DNA of 64,000 nucleotides from JAAFHI01 sp039793685 (GCA_039793685.1 JBDRAL010000003.1:1-64000); one strand, 5' to 3'. Shown: positions 50,341 through 58,993, counted from the first letter of the stretch. Program-made: numbers and translations. The notes: generated from the letters alone by a model not told the origin.

Positions 50341-51519
50341 CTAGTCCGCGAGGAGGATCTTGGCGATCGTGTTCAACTGCATGAACGACGTGCCTTCGTA
50401 GATCTTCCCGATCTTCGAGTCGCGGAAGTACTTCTCGACCGGGAATTCCTTCGTAAAGCCGTTGCCGCCATAGATTTCCACGACCTGCGAGGTGACTTTT
50501 TCGGCCACCTGCGAGGTGAACCACTTCGTCATCGCCGCTTCCTTCACGAAAGGCTGGCCCGCGTCGCGCAGCCGCGCCGCGTTGTAAACCAGCAACCGCG
50601 CCGCCTCGATTTCCGTCGCCAGTTCCGCGATCTGGAACTGAATCGCCTGGAAATCGGCGATCCGCTTGCCGAACTGCGACCGCTCCTTGGCGTACTTCAT
50701 CCCCCACTCCAGCGCGCCTTCGGCCACGCCCACCATCTGGGCGCCGATGCCGATGCGGCCTTCGTTGAGGGTTTCAATCGCGTACTTGTAGCCCTTGCCC
50801 ACTTCGCCGAGGACGTTGCCCTTCGGCACGATGCAATCTTCAAGAATCAGTTCGCAGGTCGAGGACGCGCGGATGCCGAGCTTGTCTTCCTTCTTCCCGA
50901 TGGAGAAACCGGGGAAATCGCGCTCGACGAGAAACGCCGTGATGCCCTTGTAGCCCGCTTCCGGGTTGATGTTCGCGAACACGATGAACAGGTCGGCTTC
51001 GCCCGCGTTGGTGATCCAGAGCTTGCGGCCCGTCAGCGACCAGTGGTCGCCCTTGTCGGTCGCGCGGCAGGCGAGCGCGAAGGCGTCGCTTCCGGAACCC
51101 GCTTCCGACAGCGCGTAGGACGCCACCGAACCGGTGGAAAGCTTCGGGAAGTACTTTTTCTTCTGCTCTTCCGAACCCCAGCGCAGAAGCGCGTTGTTCA
51201 CGAGCGTGTTCTGGACGTCCACGATGACGGCCGAAGAAGCGTCAACCTTGCCGAGTTCCTCGACGGCCAGCACGGCCATGAAAAACGAGCCGCCCGACCC
51301 GCCGTATTCGGTGGGCACTTCGACGCCCATCAGGCCGAGGTCGAAAAACTGTTTCAAGAGGTCCTTGTCGAACTTCGCGTCGCGGTCCATGTCGGCGGCT
51401 TTGGGCCGGATCTGTTCGCGGGCGAAATCCGCGACGCTGTCGCGGAACATCCGTTCGTCTTCGGAAAGCTGGGTGAGCGCGGGAATGGCGTCGATGCGTT
51501 CGGGTGCGGCTTGTGCCAT
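50341..51519 (-). CDS. Acyl-CoA dehydrogenase
   Basis: This FAD enzyme introduces a trans-2 double bond into an acyl-CoA. The 392-residue product has the usual three parts: helical N-terminus (DERMFRDSVADFARE), beta middle with YALSEAGSGSDA and KLWITNAGEAD, and helical C-terminus with RSQFGKRIADFQAIQFQIA. The catalytic base Glu is present in KIYEGTSFMQLNTIAK. It resembles short/branched-chain enzymes (isoleucine or butyrate type). No electron-transfer flavoprotein genes are in the window. It has its own terminator. Confidence 0.93.
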   Translation of the reverse strand: MAQAAPERIDAIPALTQLSEDERMFRDSVADFAREQIRPKAADMDRDAKFDKDLLKQFFDLGLMGVEVPTEYGGSGGSFFMAVLAVEELGKVDASSAVIVDVQNTLVNNALLRWGSEEQKKKYFPKLSTGSVASYALSEAGSGSDAFALACRATDKGDHWSLTGRKLWITNAGEADLFIVFANINPEAGYKGITAFLVERDFPGFSIGKKEDKLGIRASSTCELILEDCIVPKGNVLGEVGKGYKYAIETLNEGRIGIGAQMVGVAEGALEWGMKYAKERSQFGKRIADFQAIQFQIAELATEIEAARLLVYNAARLRDAGQPFVKEAAMTKWFTSQVAEKVTSQVVEIYGGNGFTKEFPVEKYFRDSKIGKIYEGTSFMQLNTIAKILLAD

Positions 51520-51679
51520 GGAATGAGTGCTCCGTAGAAAGAAGGTGGAAAATTAAAAAGTCGGGTTTCCCGTCCTCGGAAATGGTATTTCAGATGTATA
51601 CGAATGACGGGAATGGCCGGCAGGGGGAGTCCCGAGCGTGATTTATAGCACGCATGAATCACTGCGCCATATCCACAGC

Positions 51680-51708
51680 TTGAAATTCACCTCGTTCATC
51701 CGTAAAAA
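51680..51708 (+). promoter_or_regulatory. Sigma70-like promoter for the ABM operon
   Basis: TTGAAA (51680-51685), a 17-bp spacer and TAAAAA (51703-51708), 5/6 and 4/6 matches. It lies 49 bp before the start at 51757. Confidence 0.5.
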
Positions 51709-51756
51709 AGCCCCATACGCTATCGCAAGCAGCAGAAAACAAGGGGGAACCGCCAG

Positions 51757-52086
51757 ATGCCCAGTCAGGTCGTTGCAATTCAGGTTTTTTTGAAAGCCAA
51801 GCCAGGCTTTGAAAACAAGGTTCGAGGAGCCGTGCTCGCCCTTATTGAACCGATTCGGCAGAAACCGAACTGCCTTTACTACGATTTTCACCAGTTGCGC
51901 GACGATCCGACGGGATTTCTCTCGTACGAAGTCTGGTCGAGCCTTCAGGACTTCGAGGAGCACCTCAAATCACCCTTCATCATGGCAATGACGGAATCGG
52001 CGACCGAATTTCTCGCCCAGCCGCTCCAGTACTCCGTGATGTACTCGGTTGCTCCGACCGAGGGCAGTTCGACGGTACCGCTTTAG
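51757..52086 (+). CDS. Antibiotic biosynthesis monooxygenase (ABM) domain protein
   Basis: The 109-residue product is one ABM-type ferredoxin-like domain: VVAIQVFLKAKPGFENKV, then CLYYDFHQLRDDP, FLSYEVWSSLQDFEEHLKSPF. ABM domains are found in quinone-forming monooxygenases, haem-degrading enzymes and many small proteins of unknown role. GGGGGAA precedes the ATG. It is the first gene of an apparent three-gene operon with a zinc-ribbon protein and a two-domain oxidoreductase. Confidence 0.88.
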   Translation: MPSQVVAIQVFLKAKPGFENKVRGAVLALIEPIRQKPNCLYYDFHQLRDDPTGFLSYEVWSSLQDFEEHLKSPFIMAMTESATEFLAQPLQYSVMYSVAPTEGSSTVPL

Positions 52087-52108
52087 GGGTTATTCCCGGA
52101 GAAATCCC

Positions 52109-52555
52109 GTGGATCCAAAGCTTTATCAGGCGAAGCAGCACCTTTATAAATATCAGCAGGCGCTGGTCGGAATGCTCGGCGAGATCACCGGCAAGCCGGT
52201 TGAAACCAGGTCGGTCTTCGAACCCGCCATCAGCTACACCGAAGGCTGGGAAACGGTCGGAACGCTCGCCCTCTCCATCTGGGGACTGGCGGCGTTCCAG
52301 TCCGAACGGTTCGACCGGCATCCGCAGTGGGAATCGGCCGCCAACGAGACAATCCGGTTTCTTTCTGTCCACTGCGCCAACTGCGGGGTGAAACATCCCG
52401 GCGGCCAGCGTCGTTTTCTGTGTTCCGACTGCGCGGGCGCGCTCGACTCATCCGCCCGCCGCCGGATCACCGAAACGGCCGTCGCCGAACAGGTCGCGGC
52501 CTATTTCGAGGAACTCCACGGCCCGTTCGAACCGGAAGACGATCCCGCCGAATGA
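52109..52555 (+). CDS. Hypothetical protein with four-Cys zinc ribbon
   Basis: The GTG at 52109 has GGAG nine bases upstream. The 148-residue product starts with a helical region (DPKLYQAKQHLYKYQQALVGML), has a middle region with SIWGLAAFQSERFDRHPQW, then a probable zinc site with Cys89, Cys92, Cys105 and Cys108 (HCANCG and FLCSDCAG), and an acidic C-terminus. No family is recognised. Its stop overlaps the next start as ATGA, so it is translationally coupled to the oxidoreductase. Confidence 0.75.
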   Translation: MDPKLYQAKQHLYKYQQALVGMLGEITGKPVETRSVFEPAISYTEGWETVGTLALSIWGLAAFQSERFDRHPQWESAANETIRFLSVHCANCGVKHPGGQRRFLCSDCAGALDSSARRRITETAVAEQVAAYFEELHGPFEPEDDPAE

Positions 52556-54561
52556 AACGACCCACGCAAGACCCGCGCACCGGCGCGGTGATGTTCGAAG
52601 ACCTCCCTGCCCCGACTCTCCAGCCCGGCGGGGTCGTGGTCCGGACGCACCTCTCTTATTTACATGTCGCCGCGCTGCTTCCGGCGGTCGAAATTGTCGA
52701 GCCGGTCGTGACGGCACTCGCCAAACCGGAGCCGAAAAAGGGACTTGTCCGGCGGCTCTGGTCGTCCTTTCGCAGCGAGGGGATCAAAAGCGCGGTTGAA
52801 ACTTTCAACCGGCGGAATCTGCGGTTGAAATCCGTGGAGTACGTCGCGGTCGGCAGCGTCACCGACGCCGCCCCCGGCAGTCGGGTAAAGGTTGGCCAGC
52901 GGGTCGTCTGGACCGGCTACGGCACGGCGCTTCCGGCGCAACTCGTCTTCGTTTCGCTCGCCCGCTGCGTCGTCGTTCCGGAATCCATTTCCGATGAATC
53001 TGCCCTGCTTTCCCTGCCCGGCGGCATCGCGCTGCGAGCCTTTCGCGCCGCCGACACGCGGCTCGGCGCGTCGGTTGGGGTTTTAGGGACCAATCCGGTC
53101 GGGAAAATGGTCGAAAAACTCGCCCGGACCGCCGGTTGCACGGTCATTTCATCCGATTCGCCGAACAAACCCGCCCATTCGTGGGACGCCGTCGTCGTCA
53201 CGGATGGCGAACTGGCCGAAAAACGCGGCGGCGCGGTGGCCGCGGCTGTCACTTCCGGCGGACGCGTCGTCGTGGCCACGAAAAACGTCCCGGCGGATCT
53301 CGTCACCACCTGCCGACGGCGCGAACTGCACCTCGTCCCGACGTGGGCGGGCGGCGGTGGTCTCGCCGATCCGCTCGACGCCGAGAGCGAACCGCGCCGG
53401 ACGATGGAAGCCTTCCTCGAATTGGCCGCGAAACATCCGCTCGGCGAAGGTTTTTCGCCTGAAAAAGTCGAATTTGAAAAGGCGGATGGCATTTTCGACG
53501 CGCTGTTCGCGGACGAAACCCCGACCGGTCGCGAACTCATCGTCATTTACCCGCAAACCGTCGCCCTGCCGCCCGCCGCGACACGCTTCGATGTCGGTCA
53601 GACGCGACAGAAACTCTCCGGCGGCATTGGTCTGTCGCTCCTGACCGATGCGCCGACCACTGAAAAAGGGCTGTTGAAGGAAATTTCCGGGCTAGAGGAA
53701 GTCCGGCTGGTCGGCTTCATTCATCCCGACGCCGCCACCGCCAAGGCCGTCGCCACCTCGCAGAATTTCGATTACGGCGCGACGAATTTTCAGGACGCCG
53801 TTTCCGACGGCAAAACCGACGCGGCGCTTCTCATTGGCGGCCCGGATGATTTTCCCGTCCTCAAAACGCTCCTCGAATCGCGCGTTTCAACCTGCGCGCT
53901 CGGGTTTCCGTTTGAAACCGAAGCCGACCTGCGCGCCCTCAGCGACGCGGTCCGCAACGGCAACACCCTTTTTCTACCTGGGTTTACGAGACTTTTCGCG
54001 CCCGCCGTCCGGGAACTTGAACGGCGCGTCTCCGGCCAGAAAGTCCTTTCACTGACTTTCTCCACCCACGAACCGCTCGGTCCGGACGCCGAACAACTTG
54101 AAGCCCGCCTTCTGTTGCGGGCTGCCGAGGCCGTCGCCATTGCCTCGTTTTTGTGTGAAGCCGTGCCGGTCCGCGTCGTCGCACAACAGGCAACCGAAAG
54201 CGCGACGACGTCCCTTTCCGTTTTGGTGGCGATGTCGAACGGCGCGAGCCTGAACCTGTCGTTTACCGCCGCGCCGAATGTTTCCAAAGCCCACGAACGC
54301 CTCGAACTCGTCGCAACCGGACTCCGCGCGACAAGCGAAAACCTTTCGAATCTTGAACTTGTAAAAGGTGACGAGATCGAAAAAGCCAGAATTCCCCACT
54401 CCGAACACCGGCGCGCCGCCCTCGAAGCCTTCATTGCCGCCCTCGAAAGCGGCGCGGCAGCCCCGATTCCCTTCGAAGCCGCCTACATTTCGCTTCGAAC
54501 AGCCTTCAAAATCCGTGAATCGCTCGAATTCGGCAAAACCTCATCGCTCACGGAGTCGTGA
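52552..54561 (+). CDS. Divergent bi-domain oxidoreductase (MDR plus Gfo/Idh/MocA)
   Basis: The ATG at 52552 overlaps the previous stop. The 669-residue product follows the plan of bi-domain oxidoreductases. Residues 1-330 form an MDR-like domain (LPAPTLQPGGVVVRTHLS, KVGQRVVWTGYG), and residues about 345-669 form a Gfo/Idh/MocA-like domain (EVRLVGFIHPDAATAK, VLSLTFSTHEP). Key motifs are degraded: the MDR nucleotide loop reads GTNPVG in place of GxGxxG, no EKP-type Lys-Pro motif is found in the second domain, and no zinc ligands are clear. It may be non-catalytic or bind another ligand. The last residues and the stop codon come from the heptad array that follows. Confidence 0.78.
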   Translation: MKRPTQDPRTGAVMFEDLPAPTLQPGGVVVRTHLSYLHVAALLPAVEIVEPVVTALAKPEPKKGLVRRLWSSFRSEGIKSAVETFNRRNLRLKSVEYVAVGSVTDAAPGSRVKVGQRVVWTGYGTALPAQLVFVSLARCVVVPESISDESALLSLPGGIALRAFRAADTRLGASVGVLGTNPVGKMVEKLARTAGCTVISSDSPNKPAHSWDAVVVTDGELAEKRGGAVAAAVTSGGRVVVATKNVPADLVTTCRRRELHLVPTWAGGGGLADPLDAESEPRRTMEAFLELAAKHPLGEGFSPEKVEFEKADGIFDALFADETPTGRELIVIYPQTVALPPAATRFDVGQTRQKLSGGIGLSLLTDAPTTEKGLLKEISGLEEVRLVGFIHPDAATAKAVATSQNFDYGATNFQDAVSDGKTDAALLIGGPDDFPVLKTLLESRVSTCALGFPFETEADLRALSDAVRNGNTLFLPGFTRLFAPAVRELERRVSGQKVLSLTFSTHEPLGPDAEQLEARLLLRAAEAVAIASFLCEAVPVRVVAQQATESATTSLSVLVAMSNGASLNLSFTAAPNVSKAHERLELVATGLRATSENLSNLELVKGDEIEKARIPHSEHRRAALEAFIAALESGAAAPIPFEAAYISLRTAFKIRESLEFGKTSSLTES

Positions 54562-54657
54562 GTCTGGAGTCTGGAGTCTGGAGTCTGGAGTCTGGAGTCT
54601 GGAGTCTGGAGTCTGGAGTCTGGAGTCTGGAGTCTGGAGTCTGGAGTCTGGAGTCTG
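54553..54657. repeat. GAGTCTG heptad array, about fifteen units
   Basis: One GAGTCGT unit followed by fourteen identical GAGTCTG units (54560-54657). The oxidoreductase stop codon (54559-54561) falls inside it. Near-perfect identity of units suggests recent expansion. An inverted partner is at 54760-54790. Confidence 0.95.
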
Positions 54658-54726
54658 GAGTAAAGCGTCCGTTTTTCACTTTCCCCGTCAAATTCTTTTT
54701 TTCAAAAAACCGCTTTTTCCGAACTT

Positions 54727-54754
54727 CATCGTTCGCCATTCATCGTTCATCGTT
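54727..54754. repeat. CATCGTT heptad array
   Basis: Four units: CATCGTT, CGCCATT, CATCGTT, CATCGTT. It is a third heptad family, lying between the two arms of the GAGTCTG element. Confidence 0.8.
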
Positions 54755-54759
54755 TTCTT

Positions 54760-54790
54760 GACTCCAGACTCCAGACTCTCGACTCCAGAC
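54760..54790. repeat. GAGTCTG array, inverted partner
   Basis: Read on the minus strand it gives GTCTGGA and GTCGAGA type units that match the long array at 54553-54657. It begins a few bases after the stop of the minus-strand phosphatase gene at 54797. Confidence 0.88.
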
Positions 54791-54796
54791 TTTTTC

Positions 54797-57310
54797 TCAG
54801 GATTTTTTCAGCACCAGCACCGTAATGTCGTCCGACTGCTCGGCGTCGCCCGCATGTTCCCGGACGGCCTCGAAAATCAGGTCGGTCAGTTCCTCCGCCG
54901 TCGCATCGGCATTTTCCGTGACCAGATTCGAAAGCCGTTCGTAGCCGAACATACGGTCCTCCTCGTCCAGCGCCTCGACCACCCCGTCGCTCGAAAGCAC
55001 CAGAATGTCGCCGGATTCCATCGTGACTTCCCCTTCCGAGTAGCGGCTGATCCGCATGCTTCCAAGGGGGAGTCCGTTGAGGTCGAGGTATTCGGCACGG
55101 TCTTCGCTTGCCCGGTACAACAGCGGGGCCGGAAGGGCGGCGTTTGAAAGCGTGAGATCGCCGGTCACGGGATTGAACAGCGCGTAAGTCGCCGCGGCGA
55201 ACATCCGGACACGCTTCATGTCGGCGTACAGCAACTGGTTCAGCCGTTCCAGCAGCGGCGCGCACCCGGCGTCGCATTCTTCCGCCTCGGAATGGAACGT
55301 CGTGGTCGCCACTGCCATGAACAACGCGCCGGGAACGCTTTTCCCGGAAATATCCCCGACGAAAATCCCGGTCCGTCCGCCTTCAAGCTGGATGAAGTCG
55401 TAGAAATCGCCGCCGACTTCCCGCGCGGGCAGGCTGCGGACGGCAAGTTCCCACCCGGAGAACGAGGGAATGGTTTTGGGGAGAAAGTCCGACTGAATCC
55501 GGGCGGCAATGGCAAGCTGCTGTTCATACCGCTGCTCCTCGACAAAACGGTCCAGCAACGTCGGGGCGAGGCGGGCTTCGAGTTCCGGAGTCGGTTTTTT
55601 GAAACAGAGGAGAATGGCCACCGATGGCAAAACCAGCATGAAGGTCATCAGCCAGGGCGAAATCCCCAGTGACGGAATGGAAGCTCCGAGAAGGATGGCC
55701 TCGGTAAACTGGAAGCTCCAGATGGCAAACAGAACCGACCACAGGCCGTGACGCTCGAGAAGTCCGATGAGAACGACCGTGATGACCGCGTTGGTAGCCA
55801 GCGTCCACGGTGTGTACATCGTTTCCAGAAAGAGAATCCCGGTCAGACTTGTCCAGCCGAGGCTGCCCCAGATCGTCATGATCGGGAGCGAATACCTGAC
55901 CGGAATCCGGAAACGGTCGTTGAGCATCACCCAGGTGAAACAGAAAAGGAGGATGCCGTCCTGAAGAATGGCCCTGAAAACCGCCGCGATGACGAAAACA
56001 TTCGGGGACAGGCTGTCGAGTAATGCCTGAATGTTTGTTTCGTCGCCGTAGACCGAGGGTGCCCCCTGAAAGTAGCGCACGACCCCGGCGACGCCGAGGA
56101 GAGTCCACCCGACGCCGCCACCCGTCAGCGAAGCCTTGATGAAACGGTTGTACGGAAGATGTTTCAGGGCAAGAACGCCCCGGAAAGTCTCGGTATACCA
56201 CCGCCGGTTTTCGGTTTCGAGATGCAGGATGCTGCCGAATCCGACGGCCAGTCCGACCGACCCCGCAGCCATCATGAAAAGCGTGACGATCAGAACCATG
56301 ATCAGCGACGCAAGGATCTGTCCGAAACTGGTCAGCCGGGTCAGGGCATCGGGCTGTGCCAGCATCCCTCCCGACTGAAACAACGACTTGCTGATGGCAA
56401 AAGGCACGGTGTTGACGGACTGGAGGCCCATCAGAATCAAAAAAATCACGACCACCACGAACGGAGGACGCCAGTACAACTGCTGGCGTCGGTAGACGCC
56501 GACGAGGTAGTAGCCCGCAAAACAGACCAGCAGGAAATTCGGAATCGACAGAAACAGCGGGATGATCTGCTCGAAGACCAGTGGCAAAACCGCGACCCGG
56601 CTTTCGGGCTCCAGTCGGTGCTGATAGAACCACACAACCCCGCCGCGAAGTCTGACGGTGAGCACTTCCGCCATTCCGGTCAGCCCCGGAGCCGGCCGTC
56701 GCCACAGGACTTCGATTTCCTCCCGGTTTTCGGCTTTGGTGGAAGGAACCCGTCCGACCGTCGGAGTCCCGTAACCGGCAGCATTCACGCCGGTTCCGGA
56801 GGAAAGGAAAGCCTTCGCCGCCGTTACCGACCGCGCCTGCCCCTCATCCGACAGGGCATCCGGCCCGAGCGGGACAACCGGAACATCGGCGTTCAGATAG
56901 GAAACAATGTCGCCGAGCGGCGAGACGCCGACCTGTGCCGCCAGCGCTCCATTCGAACGAAGCCAGTAAACGTAGGCCGCGACAACCGGAAACTGTTTCT
57001 GGGTAATGAGTTCCGTGGTTTCCTTCGAACCGTACCGCTTCCGTAAATCCTTGGCCACGACGCCGTTCACGGAAACCGTCCGCAGTTCCGTTTTTCCCTG
57101 AATGGTCCGCGCTCCGTTGTGGCGGGCCATGAACGACTCGGCCGTTCCCTTGAAATCCTGCCGGGGGAACATCTCCAGTAACCCGATGTCCGGAACGACC
57201 AGACTGTGGATCAGCACCACCAGAAAAATGCCGAGCGAGGACGTAATGGCACATACAATTGCCGGAGGAAACGGCAGCCGGCTTCTGGTTCGAGGAGAGA
57301 AGGAGGTCAT
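54797..57310 (-). CDS. Membrane-bound SpoIIE-type protein phosphatase
   Basis: The 837-residue product has one membrane segment at about 17-40, an extracytoplasmic region of about 200 residues, then about nine or ten further membrane segments (roughly 245-560), and a C-terminal PP2C/SpoIIE domain from about 585. The metal-binding motifs are visible: REVGGDFYDF, VGDISGKSVPGALFMA, LSSDGVVEALDEE and QSDDITVLVL. Such enzymes dephosphorylate Ser/Thr on anti-sigma antagonists or other regulators in response to a signal. The sensor region is not a family I recognise. The carotene desaturase gene is upstream on the same strand, with a foldback repeat between. Confidence 0.9.
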   Translation of the reverse strand: MTSFSPRTRSRLPFPPAIVCAITSSLGIFLVVLIHSLVVPDIGLLEMFPRQDFKGTAESFMARHNGARTIQGKTELRTVSVNGVVAKDLRKRYGSKETTELITQKQFPVVAAYVYWLRSNGALAAQVGVSPLGDIVSYLNADVPVVPLGPDALSDEGQARSVTAAKAFLSSGTGVNAAGYGTPTVGRVPSTKAENREEIEVLWRRPAPGLTGMAEVLTVRLRGGVVWFYQHRLEPESRVAVLPLVFEQIIPLFLSIPNFLLVCFAGYYLVGVYRRQQLYWRPPFVVVVIFLILMGLQSVNTVPFAISKSLFQSGGMLAQPDALTRLTSFGQILASLIMVLIVTLFMMAAGSVGLAVGFGSILHLETENRRWYTETFRGVLALKHLPYNRFIKASLTGGGVGWTLLGVAGVVRYFQGAPSVYGDETNIQALLDSLSPNVFVIAAVFRAILQDGILLFCFTWVMLNDRFRIPVRYSLPIMTIWGSLGWTSLTGILFLETMYTPWTLATNAVITVVLIGLLERHGLWSVLFAIWSFQFTEAILLGASIPSLGISPWLMTFMLVLPSVAILLCFKKPTPELEARLAPTLLDRFVEEQRYEQQLAIAARIQSDFLPKTIPSFSGWELAVRSLPAREVGGDFYDFIQLEGGRTGIFVGDISGKSVPGALFMAVATTTFHSEAEECDAGCAPLLERLNQLLYADMKRVRMFAAATYALFNPVTGDLTLSNAALPAPLLYRASEDRAEYLDLNGLPLGSMRISRYSEGEVTMESGDILVLSSDGVVEALDEEDRMFGYERLSNLVTENADATAEELTDLIFEAVREHAGDAEQSDDITVLVLKKS

Positions 57311-57319
57311 CTTGGAAAA

Positions 57320-57342
57320 GGTGTCGGGTGTCGGGTTTCAGG
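57320..57342. repeat. GGTGTCG heptad array, left arm
   Basis: GGTGTCG twice, then GGTTTCAGG. It lies ten bases upstream of the phosphatase start codon and pairs with 57476-57505. Confidence 0.87.
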
Positions 57343-57475
57343 TAAAACCAAACCCGATGGTTCGGCGGTTGGTAATCGCTGGAGATTCAACCCAGCCCTT
57401 TGTCTTTACGTCGTGACGGGTTTCAAGTTTTTCAAACCCGAATTGGAAAACTCAATACCCCAATGCTTTTCAGAA

Positions 57476-57505
57476 CCTGAAACCCGACACCCGAAACCCG
57501 AAACC
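57476..57505. repeat. GGTGTCG heptad array, inverted right arm
   Basis: CCTGAAA, CCCGACA, CCCGAAA, CCCGAAA, CC: the reverse complement of the left arm with GGTTTCG variants. It lies five bases after the stop of the desaturase gene at 57510. The 133-bp spacer between arms has no gene and does not resemble the spacer of the 47.4-kb element. Confidence 0.87.
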
Positions 57506-57509
57506 TTTT

Positions 57510-58877
57510 TCAAGCCGCTTTCGCCAGCCGCGCCATGACCGCTTTGGCCGCCAGCCGCCCGCTGGCCGTCGCGCCTTCCATGCTGTCGAAAAAGCGGTGG
57601 CCGCGCGTGTAGCCGCCCGCGAGGAAGAAATTCGTCACCGGCGACGCCTGGGTCGGACGGAATTTTTCAAGCCCCGGTTTGGGGTGGTAAACCGACTGGG
57701 GAATCCGGACGACCGAGGATTTCAACACGTTCAGCGCCGGGGCTTTTTCCGGATAGTAGGAACACATCCGCTCCCAGACCGTTTTGATCACGTCTTCATC
57801 GCTGAGCGAAATCAGGTCATGCGCGGGCGCGACCACCGCCTCGATCATCGAGCCGCCGTTGGCCGGGGCGTATTTCGGCGTCGTCAGCCGCATGTCGGCG
57901 TAGACCGGCGTCACGCCCTCCCCGCCGAACAGCAGGTTGTCGCGAGTGGTCAGTACGCCGTCGAGCCACAACTGGATGTTCATCACCGGCACGCCGACGA
58001 ATTTCTTCAAATCGCCGAAGTAGGACCACTCCCGCCGCCAAGCATCGGGAATCAGCCGGTTCATCTGGTGAACCGGCAGCGCGCAGATGTAATCGTCCGC
58101 CGTCCGCAGTTCCCCATTCACGATGAATCCGGCTACCCGGCCCGTTTCATCGAGTTCCATACCCGTGACCGGACTGCCGAAGTTGATTTTTCCGCCCGCC
58201 GCCTCGATGGCCCGGAGAATCGGCTGCGTCAGATGTTCTTCGGGCGAACCTTCGAGAAACGCCACCTGAAAACCGTCGTCCCGCCGCAGAAACAGCCGGA
58301 ACACGTTGAGGACGACCTGCGCCGAAAGGTCTTCCGGCGAGAGAAACTTGAGCGCGAGCGTCTGCGGCAGGAGCATCCCGCCGAGCAGCTTTTCGCTGAT
58401 GCCCTGCTTGCGATGCCAGTCGGCGTAGGAAATTTCGTCCTGCGCGTTGGCGTAGCTGCCGTTATCGAACAGCGCCGGAAACAGCGCCTTGCCGTACACC
58501 ATTTTGTCCATCAGCGAAAATTCGCTCGCCGTGAACAGGTTCGGTAAAAGATGAAGGGGAAACGGCAGACCTTTCTGCGAAACGATGTCGTAGGTCTTCC
58601 CGCCCGGCAGCGTGAAATGGCAGACCGGGTCCTTCAGGCGCAGATGTTTGTCCGCGCCGACCGACTTCATCAGTTTGAACAGTTCTTCGTAACAGCCGAA
58701 AAAGACGTGCAGGCCGGATTCGATCCAGTCGCCGTCGCGATCCTTCCACGACGACACCTTGCCGCCGCACATCGCGCGGGATTCGAACAATTCGACGTCG
58801 CACCCCGCCTGGGCCAGATCGTACGCGGCGGTCAGCCCCGCAAGGCCCCCGCCCGCAATGAACACTTTCTTTCGCAT
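57510..58877 (-). CDS. CrtP/CrtQ-type carotene desaturase (FAD amine oxidase family)
   Basis: The 455-residue product has the FAD site GGGLAGLTAAYDLAQAG (8-24) with ELFES, the segment GGKVSSWKDRDGDWIESGLHVFFGCY, and GVPVMNIQLWLD and FFLAGGYTRG near the C-terminus. This is the plant/cyanobacterial phytoene or zeta-carotene desaturase pattern, not the CrtI pattern. Whether it acts on phytoene, zeta-carotene or a related polyene cannot be decided; HpnE-like squalene enzymes are an alternative. No other carotenoid genes are adjacent. The phosphatase gene is next downstream. Confidence 0.82.
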   Translation of the reverse strand: MRKKVFIAGGGLAGLTAAYDLAQAGCDVELFESRAMCGGKVSSWKDRDGDWIESGLHVFFGCYEELFKLMKSVGADKHLRLKDPVCHFTLPGGKTYDIVSQKGLPFPLHLLPNLFTASEFSLMDKMVYGKALFPALFDNGSYANAQDEISYADWHRKQGISEKLLGGMLLPQTLALKFLSPEDLSAQVVLNVFRLFLRRDDGFQVAFLEGSPEEHLTQPILRAIEAAGGKINFGSPVTGMELDETGRVAGFIVNGELRTADDYICALPVHQMNRLIPDAWRREWSYFGDLKKFVGVPVMNIQLWLDGVLTTRDNLLFGGEGVTPVYADMRLTTPKYAPANGGSMIEAVVAPAHDLISLSDEDVIKTVWERMCSYYPEKAPALNVLKSSVVRIPQSVYHPKPGLEKFRPTQASPVTNFFLAGGYTRGHRFFDSMEGATASGRLAAKAVMARLAKAA

Positions 58878-58993
58878 GACAAAACCACTTTCGCTCCGAA
58901 CAACATGAGGGAGGATGGCGGTTTATATCGCGCCGGGGCGTCATTCGTCATGGATGAAAGGAGACGAAGCCGGGCCAGAAAACCAAAAGCCGA

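Noticed and set aside
54553..54790. CRISPR array
   Set aside because: Units are 7 bp with no spacers, and no cas genes are present.
47351..57505. MITE family
   Set aside because: Arms are shared but the spacers differ and no target-site duplication is visible, so I call them foldback arrays and leave the mechanism open.
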